Below are positions 55,844-63,082 of a DNA stretch of 64,000 nucleotides, piece after piece; position 1 is the stretch's first letter; each line of letters opens with the position of its first letter. Source of the DNA: Agarilytica sp033852165 (GTDB lineage: Bacteria; Pseudomonadota; Gammaproteobacteria; Pseudomonadales; Cellvibrionaceae); the NCBI GenBank assembly GCA_033852165.1, contig JAWSUZ010000030.1, forward strand, positions 1 through 64,000, read 5' to 3'. The notes below the pieces were generated by a model that did no database searches, had not been told where the DNA came from, and saw only the letters and a program-made list of their open reading frames with translations. The position numbers and the translations under genes are program-made.

Positions 55844-56473
55844 ATGGAATTTGACACAATCTCAACCCTGGAACAATTACGCGAAATCTACGACCAGCCC
55901 ATGGGCCTTTCGGTAAAAAAAGAAAAAAGTGAATTGGATGCGCTTAGCGAGCAGTTTTTACAACTGTCACCTTTTTCAATCCTTTCAACATCAGGTAGCA
56001 GCGGCACCCATGACTGCTCACCAAGAGGGGATTATCCAGGATTCATCAAAACACTCGACAGCAATACAATCGCAATACCCGACAGACCAGGAAATAATCG
56101 CCTAGATTGTATCAGTAATATTGTCGAGAACCCGGAGGTTGGTTTATTAGTGCTTGTCCCCGGTTTTCGTGAATGCTTGCGCATCAATGGCACAGCCAAA
56201 ATCACAGTTAACCACGAACTACTTAAGCAATTTGAGTACAAGGGAAAACGTCCAAAGTCCATTATTGTCGTAACGGTAAAAGAAATATACTTCCACTGCG
56301 CTAAGTCGATTACGCGCTCTAAGTTATGGGATGTAGAGGCACTGGTCGACCGAGGTGTTATGCCGAGTTTAGGACGAATCATTTCTCAACAACTCGAAGA
56401 AAATAAAACAGAAGCTGAACTGCAGAAACTTGAAAAGTACATTGAAGATCGGGTGAAAATGACTCTGTATTAA
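55844..56473 (+). CDS. Pyridoxamine-5'-phosphate oxidase-fold protein (MSMEG_1061-like)
   Basis: A 209 aa flavin-binding split-barrel protein. SILSTSGSSGTHDCSPRGDYPGF and IAIPDRPGNNRLD are typical of the PPOX MSMEG_1061 subgroup. The C-terminal part (SKLWDVEALVDRGVMPSLG) is also conserved. These proteins bind FMN or F420; the substrate is unknown. It overlaps the 2OG-oxygenase stop by 4 bp in convergent orientation. Confidence 0.87.
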   Translation: MEFDTISTLEQLREIYDQPMGLSVKKEKSELDALSEQFLQLSPFSILSTSGSSGTHDCSPRGDYPGFIKTLDSNTIAIPDRPGNNRLDCISNIVENPEVGLLVLVPGFRECLRINGTAKITVNHELLKQFEYKGKRPKSIIVVTVKEIYFHCAKSITRSKLWDVEALVDRGVMPSLGRIISQQLEENKTEAELQKLEKYIEDRVKMTLY

Positions 56474-57159
56474 CGGGGTGGATCGACGCCATCACCGGCA
56501 GAGTTATTTACACGAAACCAGCCTGCAATACTAAAACGATCTCTCGTTGCGGGCATCACTTCATGAGGAAACTCTTCGCTTAAAAATACCACCAGAGTTC
56601 CCGCTTTCGGCAGAACACGCTCAATTACGGTCTCGCCTTTTTCGTCAAATATAATCAGCTCACCTTTATCGTCTTGTGACCAGTCCTCGTTGAGGTAGGT
56701 CACTAGACTGAGCTTGCGATTTGATTGACCTCTGAAAGCATCAATATGTTTTTTGTAAAACTCACCGGCTTTGTAATGTGCAAAGTGACTTTCAAAAGAG
56801 AACAAGCCCAGAAATAATCGTTGATTAAGTGCGCCCTGCAAGCCTTCGGCCCACGCCAACCATTGCGATTCTATTTCACTGTCGCCATTTATCCAGGCAA
56901 TTGAATCTTGACGAATTTCGTTGTGCTTTCCATGCTCGCCTCCCCGACCAACACCGGCGGGTTTAAATTGAGTTTCTGAAAGTTTTTTCGCGTGTTCGGA
57001 AAGAGCTTTTTGGAGTTCAACAGGTAAGGCGTCTTCAATGACGCAATAACCCTTTGCGTAAACAGCTTCGGCTATTTCATCAAATAGCTTCGTATTTTTA
57101 GAAGCCCCTGTAGCCTCCGCCCCTATTTCCCGATCAGGTTTATTCGATTGAAAAGGCAT
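56470..57159 (-). CDS. 2-oxoglutarate/Fe(II)-dependent oxygenase
   Basis: A 229 aa protein of the PKHD/prolyl-4-hydroxylase-like family. Iron ligands are His and Asp in KKHIDAFRGQ and a distal His in EFPHEVMP; the Arg for 2-oxoglutarate is in RDRFSIAGWFR. The first 35 residues are a polar lead. It ends overlapping the PPOX gene. Its position next to rimO may hint at a role in modifying translation components, but that is speculation. Confidence 0.88.
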   Translation of the reverse strand: MPFQSNKPDREIGAEATGASKNTKLFDEIAEAVYAKGYCVIEDALPVELQKALSEHAKKLSETQFKPAGVGRGGEHGKHNEIRQDSIAWINGDSEIESQWLAWAEGLQGALNQRLFLGLFSFESHFAHYKAGEFYKKHIDAFRGQSNRKLSLVTYLNEDWSQDDKGELIIFDEKGETVIERVLPKAGTLVVFLSEEFPHEVMPATRDRFSIAGWFRVNNSAGDGVDPPR

Positions 57160-57206
57160 AGGGGTATCCGGAAGATGGGGTCATATAGGCAGAAAAAGGA
57201 ATACTT

Positions 57207-58553
57207 TTATTTAGCGCCTTTTAACTGGCCCCATAAATCATATTCATCGGAGTGAGTGATTTCAACATCGACGATATCACCTGGAGAAAGGGAGAATTCT
57301 TCATTTAGATAAACAGCGCCGTCAATTTCAGGAGCGTCGCCTTGGGTACGACCAACTGCTCCTTCATCGTCCACTTCGTCAATAAGAACGGGCATGGTTT
57401 TTCCCACTTTTTTACTCAGCTTTTCTGTTGAGATACCTTGTTGTTTTTCCATAAACTGCTCCCAACGTTCTTGCTTGATTTCATCGGGAACGGGATTGCC
57501 AATTTCGTTGGCTTTTGCACCCTCTACGGGAGAGTATTGAAAACAACCCACGCGGTCTAGCTGGGCTTCGTCTAACCAATCGAGAAGAATTTTAAAATCA
57601 TCATCGGTCTCGCCAGGGAAGCCAACAATAAATGTTGAACGCAGAGTAATGTCAGGACAGATGTCTCGCCAAACACGAATACGATCAAGAGTCTTTTCTT
57701 GGTGAGCCGGGCGACGCATATTTTTCAATACGGATGGACTCGCGTGCTGAAAGGGAATATCCAAATAAGGCAGAATCTTACCTTCGGCCATTAGGGGAAT
57801 AATCTTATCCACGTGCGGGTAGGGGTAAACGTAATGCAAGCGTACCCAAGCGCCTAAATCGCCCATGGCATCACACATATCGAGCATTTTTGATTTAACC
57901 GGACGCCCTTGCCAAAAACCTGTGCGGTATTTGATATCCACACCGTAGGCCGAGGTATCTTGGGAAATCACCAACAGCTCTTTTGTTCCCGCTCGAACTA
58001 AGCGCTCGGCTTCATCAAGCACATCACCAATCGGGCGACTCACTAAGTCCCCACGCAATGACGGAATAATGCAGAAACTGCAGCGATGGTTACAACCTTC
58101 GGAAATTTTCAAATACGAATAATGACGAGGCGTTAGCTTCACCCCCTGCTCAGGAACTAGATCAATGTAGGGGTCGTGTTTTTGTTTCGCCGGGGCTGGC
58201 ACATGTTGATGTACCGCTGTCACAACTTCTTCATATTGCGCAGGTCCGCTCACCGCAAGCACGTTGGGATGCACGCTTAGAATTTCATTTTCGTCTTTGC
58301 CCATACAGCCGGTTACGATGACCTTGCCGTTTGCTGCGCAGGCCTCTCCAATTGCATCAAGAGACTCTTTCTTTGCGCTATCGATAAAGCCGCAGGTATT
58401 CACCACTACGACATCAGCATTTTCATAGGTTGGCGATACTTCGTATCCGTCTATTCTAAGCTGGGTGAGAATACGTTCGGAGTCGACCAGGGCTTTAGGA
58501 CAACCGAGGCTAACAAAGCCGACTTTGGGTTTACTGGGTGTAGATTCTGACAT
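57207..58553 (-). CDS. rimO: Ribosomal protein S12 methylthiotransferase RimO
   Basis: RimO methylthiolates an Asp of ribosomal protein S12. The N-terminal domain has FVSLGCPKALVDSER, NTCGFID and VTGCMG; the radical-SAM cluster is GCNHRCSFCIIPSLRG; a C-terminal TRAM domain ends the protein. I chose ATG 58553, which gives MSESTPSKPKVGFVSLGCPK; an upstream ATG at 58631 adds 26 unlikely residues. It is the second member of the MiaB/RimO family in this window. Confidence 0.97.
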   Translation of the reverse strand: MSESTPSKPKVGFVSLGCPKALVDSERILTQLRIDGYEVSPTYENADVVVVNTCGFIDSAKKESLDAIGEACAANGKVIVTGCMGKDENEILSVHPNVLAVSGPAQYEEVVTAVHQHVPAPAKQKHDPYIDLVPEQGVKLTPRHYSYLKISEGCNHRCSFCIIPSLRGDLVSRPIGDVLDEAERLVRAGTKELLVISQDTSAYGVDIKYRTGFWQGRPVKSKMLDMCDAMGDLGAWVRLHYVYPYPHVDKIIPLMAEGKILPYLDIPFQHASPSVLKNMRRPAHQEKTLDRIRVWRDICPDITLRSTFIVGFPGETDDDFKILLDWLDEAQLDRVGCFQYSPVEGAKANEIGNPVPDEIKQERWEQFMEKQQGISTEKLSKKVGKTMPVLIDEVDDEGAVGRTQGDAPEIDGAVYLNEEFSLSPGDIVDVEITHSDEYDLWGQLKGAK

Positions 58554-58702
58554 GGAGTACCGTATGTAATGGGGGCTTTCAATGGAGCGCATTGTACATA
58601 AGTCCCGCGACTGGAGCCATGCTACCTTCACATCCCGTCAATCCGTATCAATGTTGTTGTGGGAATAAGGTAGCTGCAGCACTGAAGCTACGTGGGGATC
58701 AT

Positions 58703-58809
58703 GGGGTCAGAGTCATTGATTTACGTTGATTGTTTTTTATTCAGAGATTGGCCTTATCCGCTCGCCTACCTCAATGCCGACTACAGCAAAAATCAATGAG
58801 TCCGACCCC
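58703..58809. repeat. RAYT-like inverted repeat (GGGGTC ends)
   Basis: The left end GGGGTCAGAGTCATTGATTT (58703-58722) matches the complement of the right end (58790-58809) at 18 of 20 positions, around a 67 bp interior. Such GGGGTCAGA / TCCGACCCC ends are common at IS200-like or REP-associated (Y1) transposase elements. No transposase gene is present, so this looks like a non-autonomous copy. Confidence 0.65.
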
Positions 58810-58890
58810 AGTCTGTGTCGCCTCCAACCCTTAGACGGTATCGCAGACACCACCCGAAGCACGGAAAAAACGCGCAGACATCTACTTACT

Positions 58891-59490
58891 TCAGGAACAC
58901 GTCACCACATCACACCCGTCACCCAGCATCCTCATCGCTTCCGCTTTACAATTATCCAGCAATTCCCCAACCAGGCTTTCATCATCCAGCGCTCTGGCCA
59001 CTGCTACAGCCCCGATGAGCATGGACGTTGCGGCCATTACGTTCTTCTTCTCTGCCGCTGCACCTTGCGCATAACGGCTTATCAACTGTGTCATATTTCG
59101 AAAAGCATCGGTGTAGGCGCTACGTACGGAGCCTTCCCTAATCGCCACATCCGTCACCAAAAAAGCTAAGGGGCAGGAATTTTCATTTTTTTGCTGTATG
59201 TGATCTTCGTGCAAATACCCCCTTAACAGGACTTTCATCCACGATTTCTCTGTCGTCTTTTCTGGCTTACTGTATCGAATTCGGGTTTTCTCTGCGGCAT
59301 GGACCAAGGCTTCCTGATAGAGCTGGCTCTTGCTTGGAAAGTGCGCGTAAAAGGCGCCACGCGTCATATCTGCTCCTGCCATGATCTCGTCGATGGTGGT
59401 GACTTCAAAACCTTTTTGGGTAAATAGAGCAAAGGCGCTTTCGAGTATTCGGATTCGACTTTCGTGTTTGTGATCTTTTGAGTAAGGCAT
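58891..59490 (-). CDS. TetR/AcrR family regulator
   Basis: A 199 aa transcription repressor. The N-terminal helix-turn-helix reads TTIDEIMAGADMTRGAFYAHF followed by SKSQLYQEAL; the C-terminal ligand-binding domain has the PLAFLVTDVAIREGSVRSAYTDAF type of pattern seen near oxidoreductase genes. It is divergent from an SDR gene, with a perfect palindrome between them, so it probably represses both itself and the SDR. Confidence 0.92.
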   Translation of the reverse strand: MPYSKDHKHESRIRILESAFALFTQKGFEVTTIDEIMAGADMTRGAFYAHFPSKSQLYQEALVHAAEKTRIRYSKPEKTTEKSWMKVLLRGYLHEDHIQQKNENSCPLAFLVTDVAIREGSVRSAYTDAFRNMTQLISRYAQGAAAEKKNVMAATSMLIGAVAVARALDDESLVGELLDNCKAEAMRMLGDGCDVVTCS

Positions 59491-59542
59491 TACTGCTAGT
59501 CCGTACCGTGGAAGTAAATGAAATAAAGGCCTAAATGCATTT

Positions 59543-59548
59543 TAATCA
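59543..59548 (-). promoter_or_regulatory. Candidate -10 element of the tetR gene
   Basis: On the minus strand TATGAT follows directly after the operator palindrome, about 55 bases before the tetR start. An operator overlapping this promoter would fit autorepression. Confidence 0.35.
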
Positions 59549-59549
59549 T

Positions 59550-59581
59550 AATCTATATATGTTCTTGAACATATATAGATT
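59550..59581. promoter_or_regulatory. Operator palindrome between tetR and SDR genes
   Basis: The half-site AATCTATATATGTTC is followed by TT and its perfect complement, 15+2+15 bp. It sits between the divergent start codons, and on the plus strand contains a TTGAAC that may be the -35 of the SDR promoter (TAGCAT at 59587-59592 as -10). This is the expected place and form of a TetR operator. Confidence 0.85.
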
Positions 59582-59640
59582 CCATTTAGCATTCATCATC
59601 GTTAAGCCAATCGGCGTAATCAAAAATGGATATATAAAAG

Positions 59641-60375
59641 ATGAAACAACTGACTGGAAAAGTAGCTTTAGTAACCGGGGCATCACGGGGTATTGGTGCC
59701 GAAGTGGCTGTAGGCCTCGCAACCAAAGGCGCCGATGTCGCTATCAATTATCGCAGCAAGGCTTCCCGTGCAGAATCCGTTGCCGAACGCGTTCATGCAT
59801 TAGAAGCTACATCGCTGTTGGCCCAAGCCGATATTTGCGAGCTAAACGACCTCAACCGAATGTACCAAAGCATAAACGAAGAGATGGGAAAGCTCGATAT
59901 CCTAATTCTCAATGCCAGCGGTGGCTTAGAAAAAGGCAAGGACAAAGACTATGCCATGCACCTCAACCACGACGCTCAGTGCCAACTTGTCGACGGCGCA
60001 CTTCCCCTTATGGCAGAAGGAGGGGAGATTATTTTTGTGACCAGCCACTTGGCCCACTTCTATGGCGAGAAACCCGTATACGAAGGCTATAAATCTGTTG
60101 CGGCCAGCAAGCACGCAGGCGAACAAGCGTTAAAACAACGCATTCCCGAATTTTCACAAAAAGGAATACGCTTTCAAATTGTAAGCGGTGATCTTATCGA
60201 AGGGACCATTACACCTAAACTCATGCAACGCGGGAATCGGGGCTTGATTGAAGAAAGGCGAGAAAAGGCGGGATCACTTCCAACCATTCACGAGTTTGCA
60301 GCGGCGATTGTGGAAGCTGCGACCAATAAGGAGCGCCTAACAGGTTCGGTTATTTATGTGGGGAATACGGATTAA
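59641..60375 (+). CDS. Short-chain dehydrogenase/reductase (SDR)
   Basis: A 244 aa Rossmann-fold oxidoreductase. The cofactor loop is TGASRGIG (about 12-19), followed by NYRSKASRAE, which suggests NADP. The N-A-S-G motif is at about 91, and the active site is Ser in IIFVTSHLAHFY and the Y-x-x-x-K in VYEGYKS. The final VIYVGNTD is common. It is divergent from the TetR regulator and most likely its target; a role in detoxifying an aldehyde or ketone is plausible. Confidence 0.92.
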   Translation: MKQLTGKVALVTGASRGIGAEVAVGLATKGADVAINYRSKASRAESVAERVHALEATSLLAQADICELNDLNRMYQSINEEMGKLDILILNASGGLEKGKDKDYAMHLNHDAQCQLVDGALPLMAEGGEIIFVTSHLAHFYGEKPVYEGYKSVAASKHAGEQALKQRIPEFSQKGIRFQIVSGDLIEGTITPKLMQRGNRGLIEERREKAGSLPTIHEFAAAIVEAATNKERLTGSVIYVGNTD

Positions 60376-60459
60376 GCATTGTCATTTGAGCATTTGAAAC
60401 CCCGGTAGGTTAAACGGGAGAAAAAGAGCTGCAAGTAAATGAGCGAACAACCCTCTCTT

Positions 60460-61317
60460 TTACTCCTCTTCCTCCTGCTCACGCACCCTTTCAATCCGCG
60501 CCTGCTCTTCAGCCATAACAGCTTTGATTTCGAGCATCACAGAATCAACATCGGCGTCATCTCTCTCTTCGAAAAATCTGCCCGTTAGCTCTAGATCTAG
60601 GTGTAATTCACCATCTTCGAACAAGGCCCAAATTTCTTTCGCATACTGAGTCTCGAGAATTTCTGGGGCAAACTGACCGTAATAAGAGGTCATGTTGGCA
60701 ATATCACGCTCTAGCATGGATTGTGCGTTGTTATTAGCTGCTGCATCCACCGCTTGTGGTAAGTCGATGATCACAGGGCCGTATTCATCGACCAACACAT
60801 TGAACTCAGAAAGATCCCCGTGAACAATACCGGCGCAAAGCATGCGCATAACGTAATGCATCACTACCGCGTGATCTTCAACAGCTTGTTCAGCCGACAT
60901 AGCCACATCATTAAGGCGCGGAGCGACATCACCGTCTTCATCGGTGATCAACTCCATCAATAACACACCATCGAAGCAACCGTAGGCCTTGGGAACACGT
61001 ACTCCCGCAGCATCTAATTTATACAAAGCATCTACTTCGGCACTTTGCCACGCTTCTTCTTGCTGCTTTTGACCAAACTTTGAGCCTTTTTGAATGGCTC
61101 GAGCACGGCGACTGTTACGGTGCTTACGCCCCTCTTGGTACAGAACGGCTTTTTTAAAGCTACGCTTTAGGGCGTCTTTGTAGACTTTTACGCATCGGAT
61201 TTCTTCGCCACAACGGACGATATACACGGTGGCCTCTTTACCACTCATGAGCTGTCGAACAACTTCGTCCACGAGACCGAGATCAATTAAAGGCAGGATT
61301 CTTTTTGGTATTTTCAT
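60460..61317 (-). CDS. RIO1-family serine/threonine protein kinase (PA4780-like)
   Basis: A 285 aa bacterial RIO kinase. The ATP loop reads SGKEATVYIVRCG, the catalytic loop IVHGDLSEFNVLV and the metal loop IIDLPQAVD. A basic stretch RRARAIQKGSKFGQKQQEE (about 70-90) is typical. Such kinases are common in Pseudomonas-like bacteria and are cytoplasmic; the targets are unknown. The C-terminal 25 residues are Glu/Arg-rich. It is convergent with the SDR gene. Confidence 0.93.
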   Translation of the reverse strand: MKIPKRILPLIDLGLVDEVVRQLMSGKEATVYIVRCGEEIRCVKVYKDALKRSFKKAVLYQEGRKHRNSRRARAIQKGSKFGQKQQEEAWQSAEVDALYKLDAAGVRVPKAYGCFDGVLLMELITDEDGDVAPRLNDVAMSAEQAVEDHAVVMHYVMRMLCAGIVHGDLSEFNVLVDEYGPVIIDLPQAVDAAANNNAQSMLERDIANMTSYYGQFAPEILETQYAKEIWALFEDGELHLDLELTGRFFEERDDADVDSVMLEIKAVMAEEQARIERVREQEEEE

Positions 61318-61574
61318 GCGTTATTAACGACTTTTTCTCGTCGCAGAAAGGTTTAAAGGCTTCAGTAAGCTGGGAATTGGCAGGAAAACCAAAGGTTCGG
61401 CGTAAAACATACTCCTGTCATCACCCAGCTAAGCAATTGCTGATAATAAGGGCGACATTGTACAGGTTTCAGCAAAACAAAAAACCGCCAGTCCGGTAAG
61501 CCGCTTTCTTTTCTTCTGCATCGCCCACGCCCCCCAATGCTGTTGACTTAAGCGTTACGAGATAGTTTTACCCT

Positions 61575-61738
61575 CGTAGCTCGAAAAAACGAAGCGCCTT
61601 CCGACATTTGTAGCCCAATCTACATCCAGTCCTATTAACAACCACAATAACTGGAACCCAGTTCCCTAGCCCAAAGATGTTGAGTTGGCTGTTTGTATTG
61701 GGCAATGGGGGAAGGCGCTTCGCTTTTCCACCCGACAA
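61575..61738. repeat. GCGCCTTCC inverted-repeat element, copy 2
   Basis: The left end reads GTAGCTCGAAAAAACGAAGC then GCCTTCC; the right end is its imperfect complement (GGAAGGCGCTTCGCTTTTCC then ACCC). It is a second copy of the family at 21794-21958, with a different interior, and lies between the RIO kinase and cmoM genes. Confidence 0.7.
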
Positions 61739-61827
61739 CCTAAGGCAATTATTCTTAAGTCAGCAACATTGCCTCCCCTCCCCCACAATCAGGCCTTTAC
61801 CGAAACCCCTCCCCCAGATATATTCTG

Positions 61828-61856
61828 CGTAACCCGTAACCCGTAACCCGTAACCC
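61828..61856. repeat. Heptamer tandem repeat (NNCCCGT family), copy C
   Basis: Four CGTAACC units plus one base, i.e. AACCCGT repeats, end 7 bases before the cmoM start. See 2174-2212 and 16037-16127. The array sits where the cmoM ribosome-binding site should be, and I see no Shine-Dalgarno sequence between it and the ATG. Confidence 0.9.
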
Positions 61857-61863
61857 AAATTAT

Positions 61864-62643
61864 ATGCCCAAGCCCCACAGTACTGATCAAGACATGAACT
61901 TCGACGATTTGAGCCATCACTTTGAGCGCAATATTTATGGAGGCTTAAAAGGTCGAATTCGCTTAGAGGTGCTTAATCGTGATTTATCAGAATACTTAAA
62001 TACGGACAGTCCGCTGGAAATCATCGATGCAGGGGGCGGGCAGGGGCAGTTTTCGCTATCGCTGGCCGAAAACGGCCATCGGGTGACCCTCTGTGACATA
62101 TCTGAAGAGATGCTAACCCTCGCAAGAAAAGGCGCGGATGAAAAACAGATAGAAACAATGCGTTTTCTTCATTGCCCCATCCAAGAACTCAGCGCTCATA
62201 TTGACCAACCCGCCGACCTGCTTTTGTGCCACGCACTCATGGAGTGGATGACTCAACCCGAAACAGCTCTAGGCCACCTGATGCCGTGTTTGAAAAAGGG
62301 GGGAATATTGTCTCTCGCATTTTTTAACATCAAATCGCTTATTTATAAAAATTTGCTGCGCGCGAACTACCTAAAAGTCGAATCCAATAATTATGTCGGT
62401 ATGGAAGGCAGCTTAACGCCGATCAACCCACTCGCCATCGAAGACGTCTTGGAATGGTGTGAAAGCCATAATTTAACCGTCCTCTCCCACAGTGGCATTC
62501 GGGTGTTTCACGACTACATTGGCGATAAAGCTAGACGCGCCCGACACCCTGAATCCGTTGTCGAAATGGAATTAAAATTTTCCCAAGAAGAGCCTTATCG
62601 ATCTCTAGGGCGCTACATACATATCGTTGCGCAAAAGAACTAA
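61864..62643 (+). CDS. cmoM: tRNA 5-carboxymethoxyuridine methyltransferase CmoM
   Basis: CmoM (formerly SmtA) methylates cmo5U34 in certain tRNAs using SAM. The sequence MNFDDLSHHFERNIYGGLKG, IIDAGGGQGQFSLSLAENGH (motif I), LLCHALMEW and the C-terminal GIRVFHDYI...YRSLGRYIHIVA agree well with E. coli CmoM. The 259 aa length includes about 10 extra residues at the start; the ATG at 61894 is an alternative start. Neither start has a clear ribosome-binding site. Confidence 0.93.
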   Translation: MPKPHSTDQDMNFDDLSHHFERNIYGGLKGRIRLEVLNRDLSEYLNTDSPLEIIDAGGGQGQFSLSLAENGHRVTLCDISEEMLTLARKGADEKQIETMRFLHCPIQELSAHIDQPADLLLCHALMEWMTQPETALGHLMPCLKKGGILSLAFFNIKSLIYKNLLRANYLKVESNNYVGMEGSLTPINPLAIEDVLEWCESHNLTVLSHSGIRVFHDYIGDKARRARHPESVVEMELKFSQEEPYRSLGRYIHIVAQKN

Positions 62644-62644
62644 C

Positions 62645-62905
62645 TAGCGCCCATTCATAAACAGGTGTCTACTCGGCAACTGCTCGGCTTTGTCTCCTCG
62701 ATAACTGCTCCTGCGTTATTCTACTTACGCGCTTCCTGTGCTAATGAGTCGCCCTACCAATTACATACTTGTAATTGTCCTGCGTTGCTCTACCGTCTGC
62801 TTCCTTGCAGTCGACCGAACGAATTTAAAACACCATTTTCACACCACAAAATACGGCATTTTAAAATCGCTCTCGCTACGACCCGGCTTATGGACGGGCA
62901 CTCAC
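62645..62905. repeat. GCCCGTCCATAA-ended element carrying the 5.6 kb repeat core
   Basis: The ends (GCGCCCATTCATAA at 62648-62660, complement GTGCCCGTCCATAA) belong to the family at 45108-45183 and 35685-35744. The interior, in inverted orientation, contains blocks of the 5513-5825 element: GGAAGCGCGTAAGTAGAATA, ACGCAGGACAATTAC, GTAATTGGTAGGGCGACTCA and GTTATCGAGGAGACAAAGCC. It is non-coding. Confidence 0.75.
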
Positions 62906-63082
62906 TAACGGGGCAAAAGTCAGCGGTGGTTACTATCCGTTCAATGCACACGGTACTTTGGCAAGATTTTCTGGCATTACTCACACTGGCGCCAGAACGC
63001 ACTTGTATAGAACCCCGTGCTTGGGCAGAATCAGTGCACTAACCAACCGCACTTTCTGAAAATAATTAAAGGTTGTCACTAT
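62906..63082. other. Gap between repeat element and the oligopeptidase gene
   Basis: About 180 bp with no gene seen; it should carry the promoter of the M3 peptidase gene. Confidence 0.4.

Noticed and set aside
59535..60092. 185-codon frame overlapping the SDR gene
   Set aside because: Same strand, different frame, Arg-rich; the SDR frame has all the motifs.
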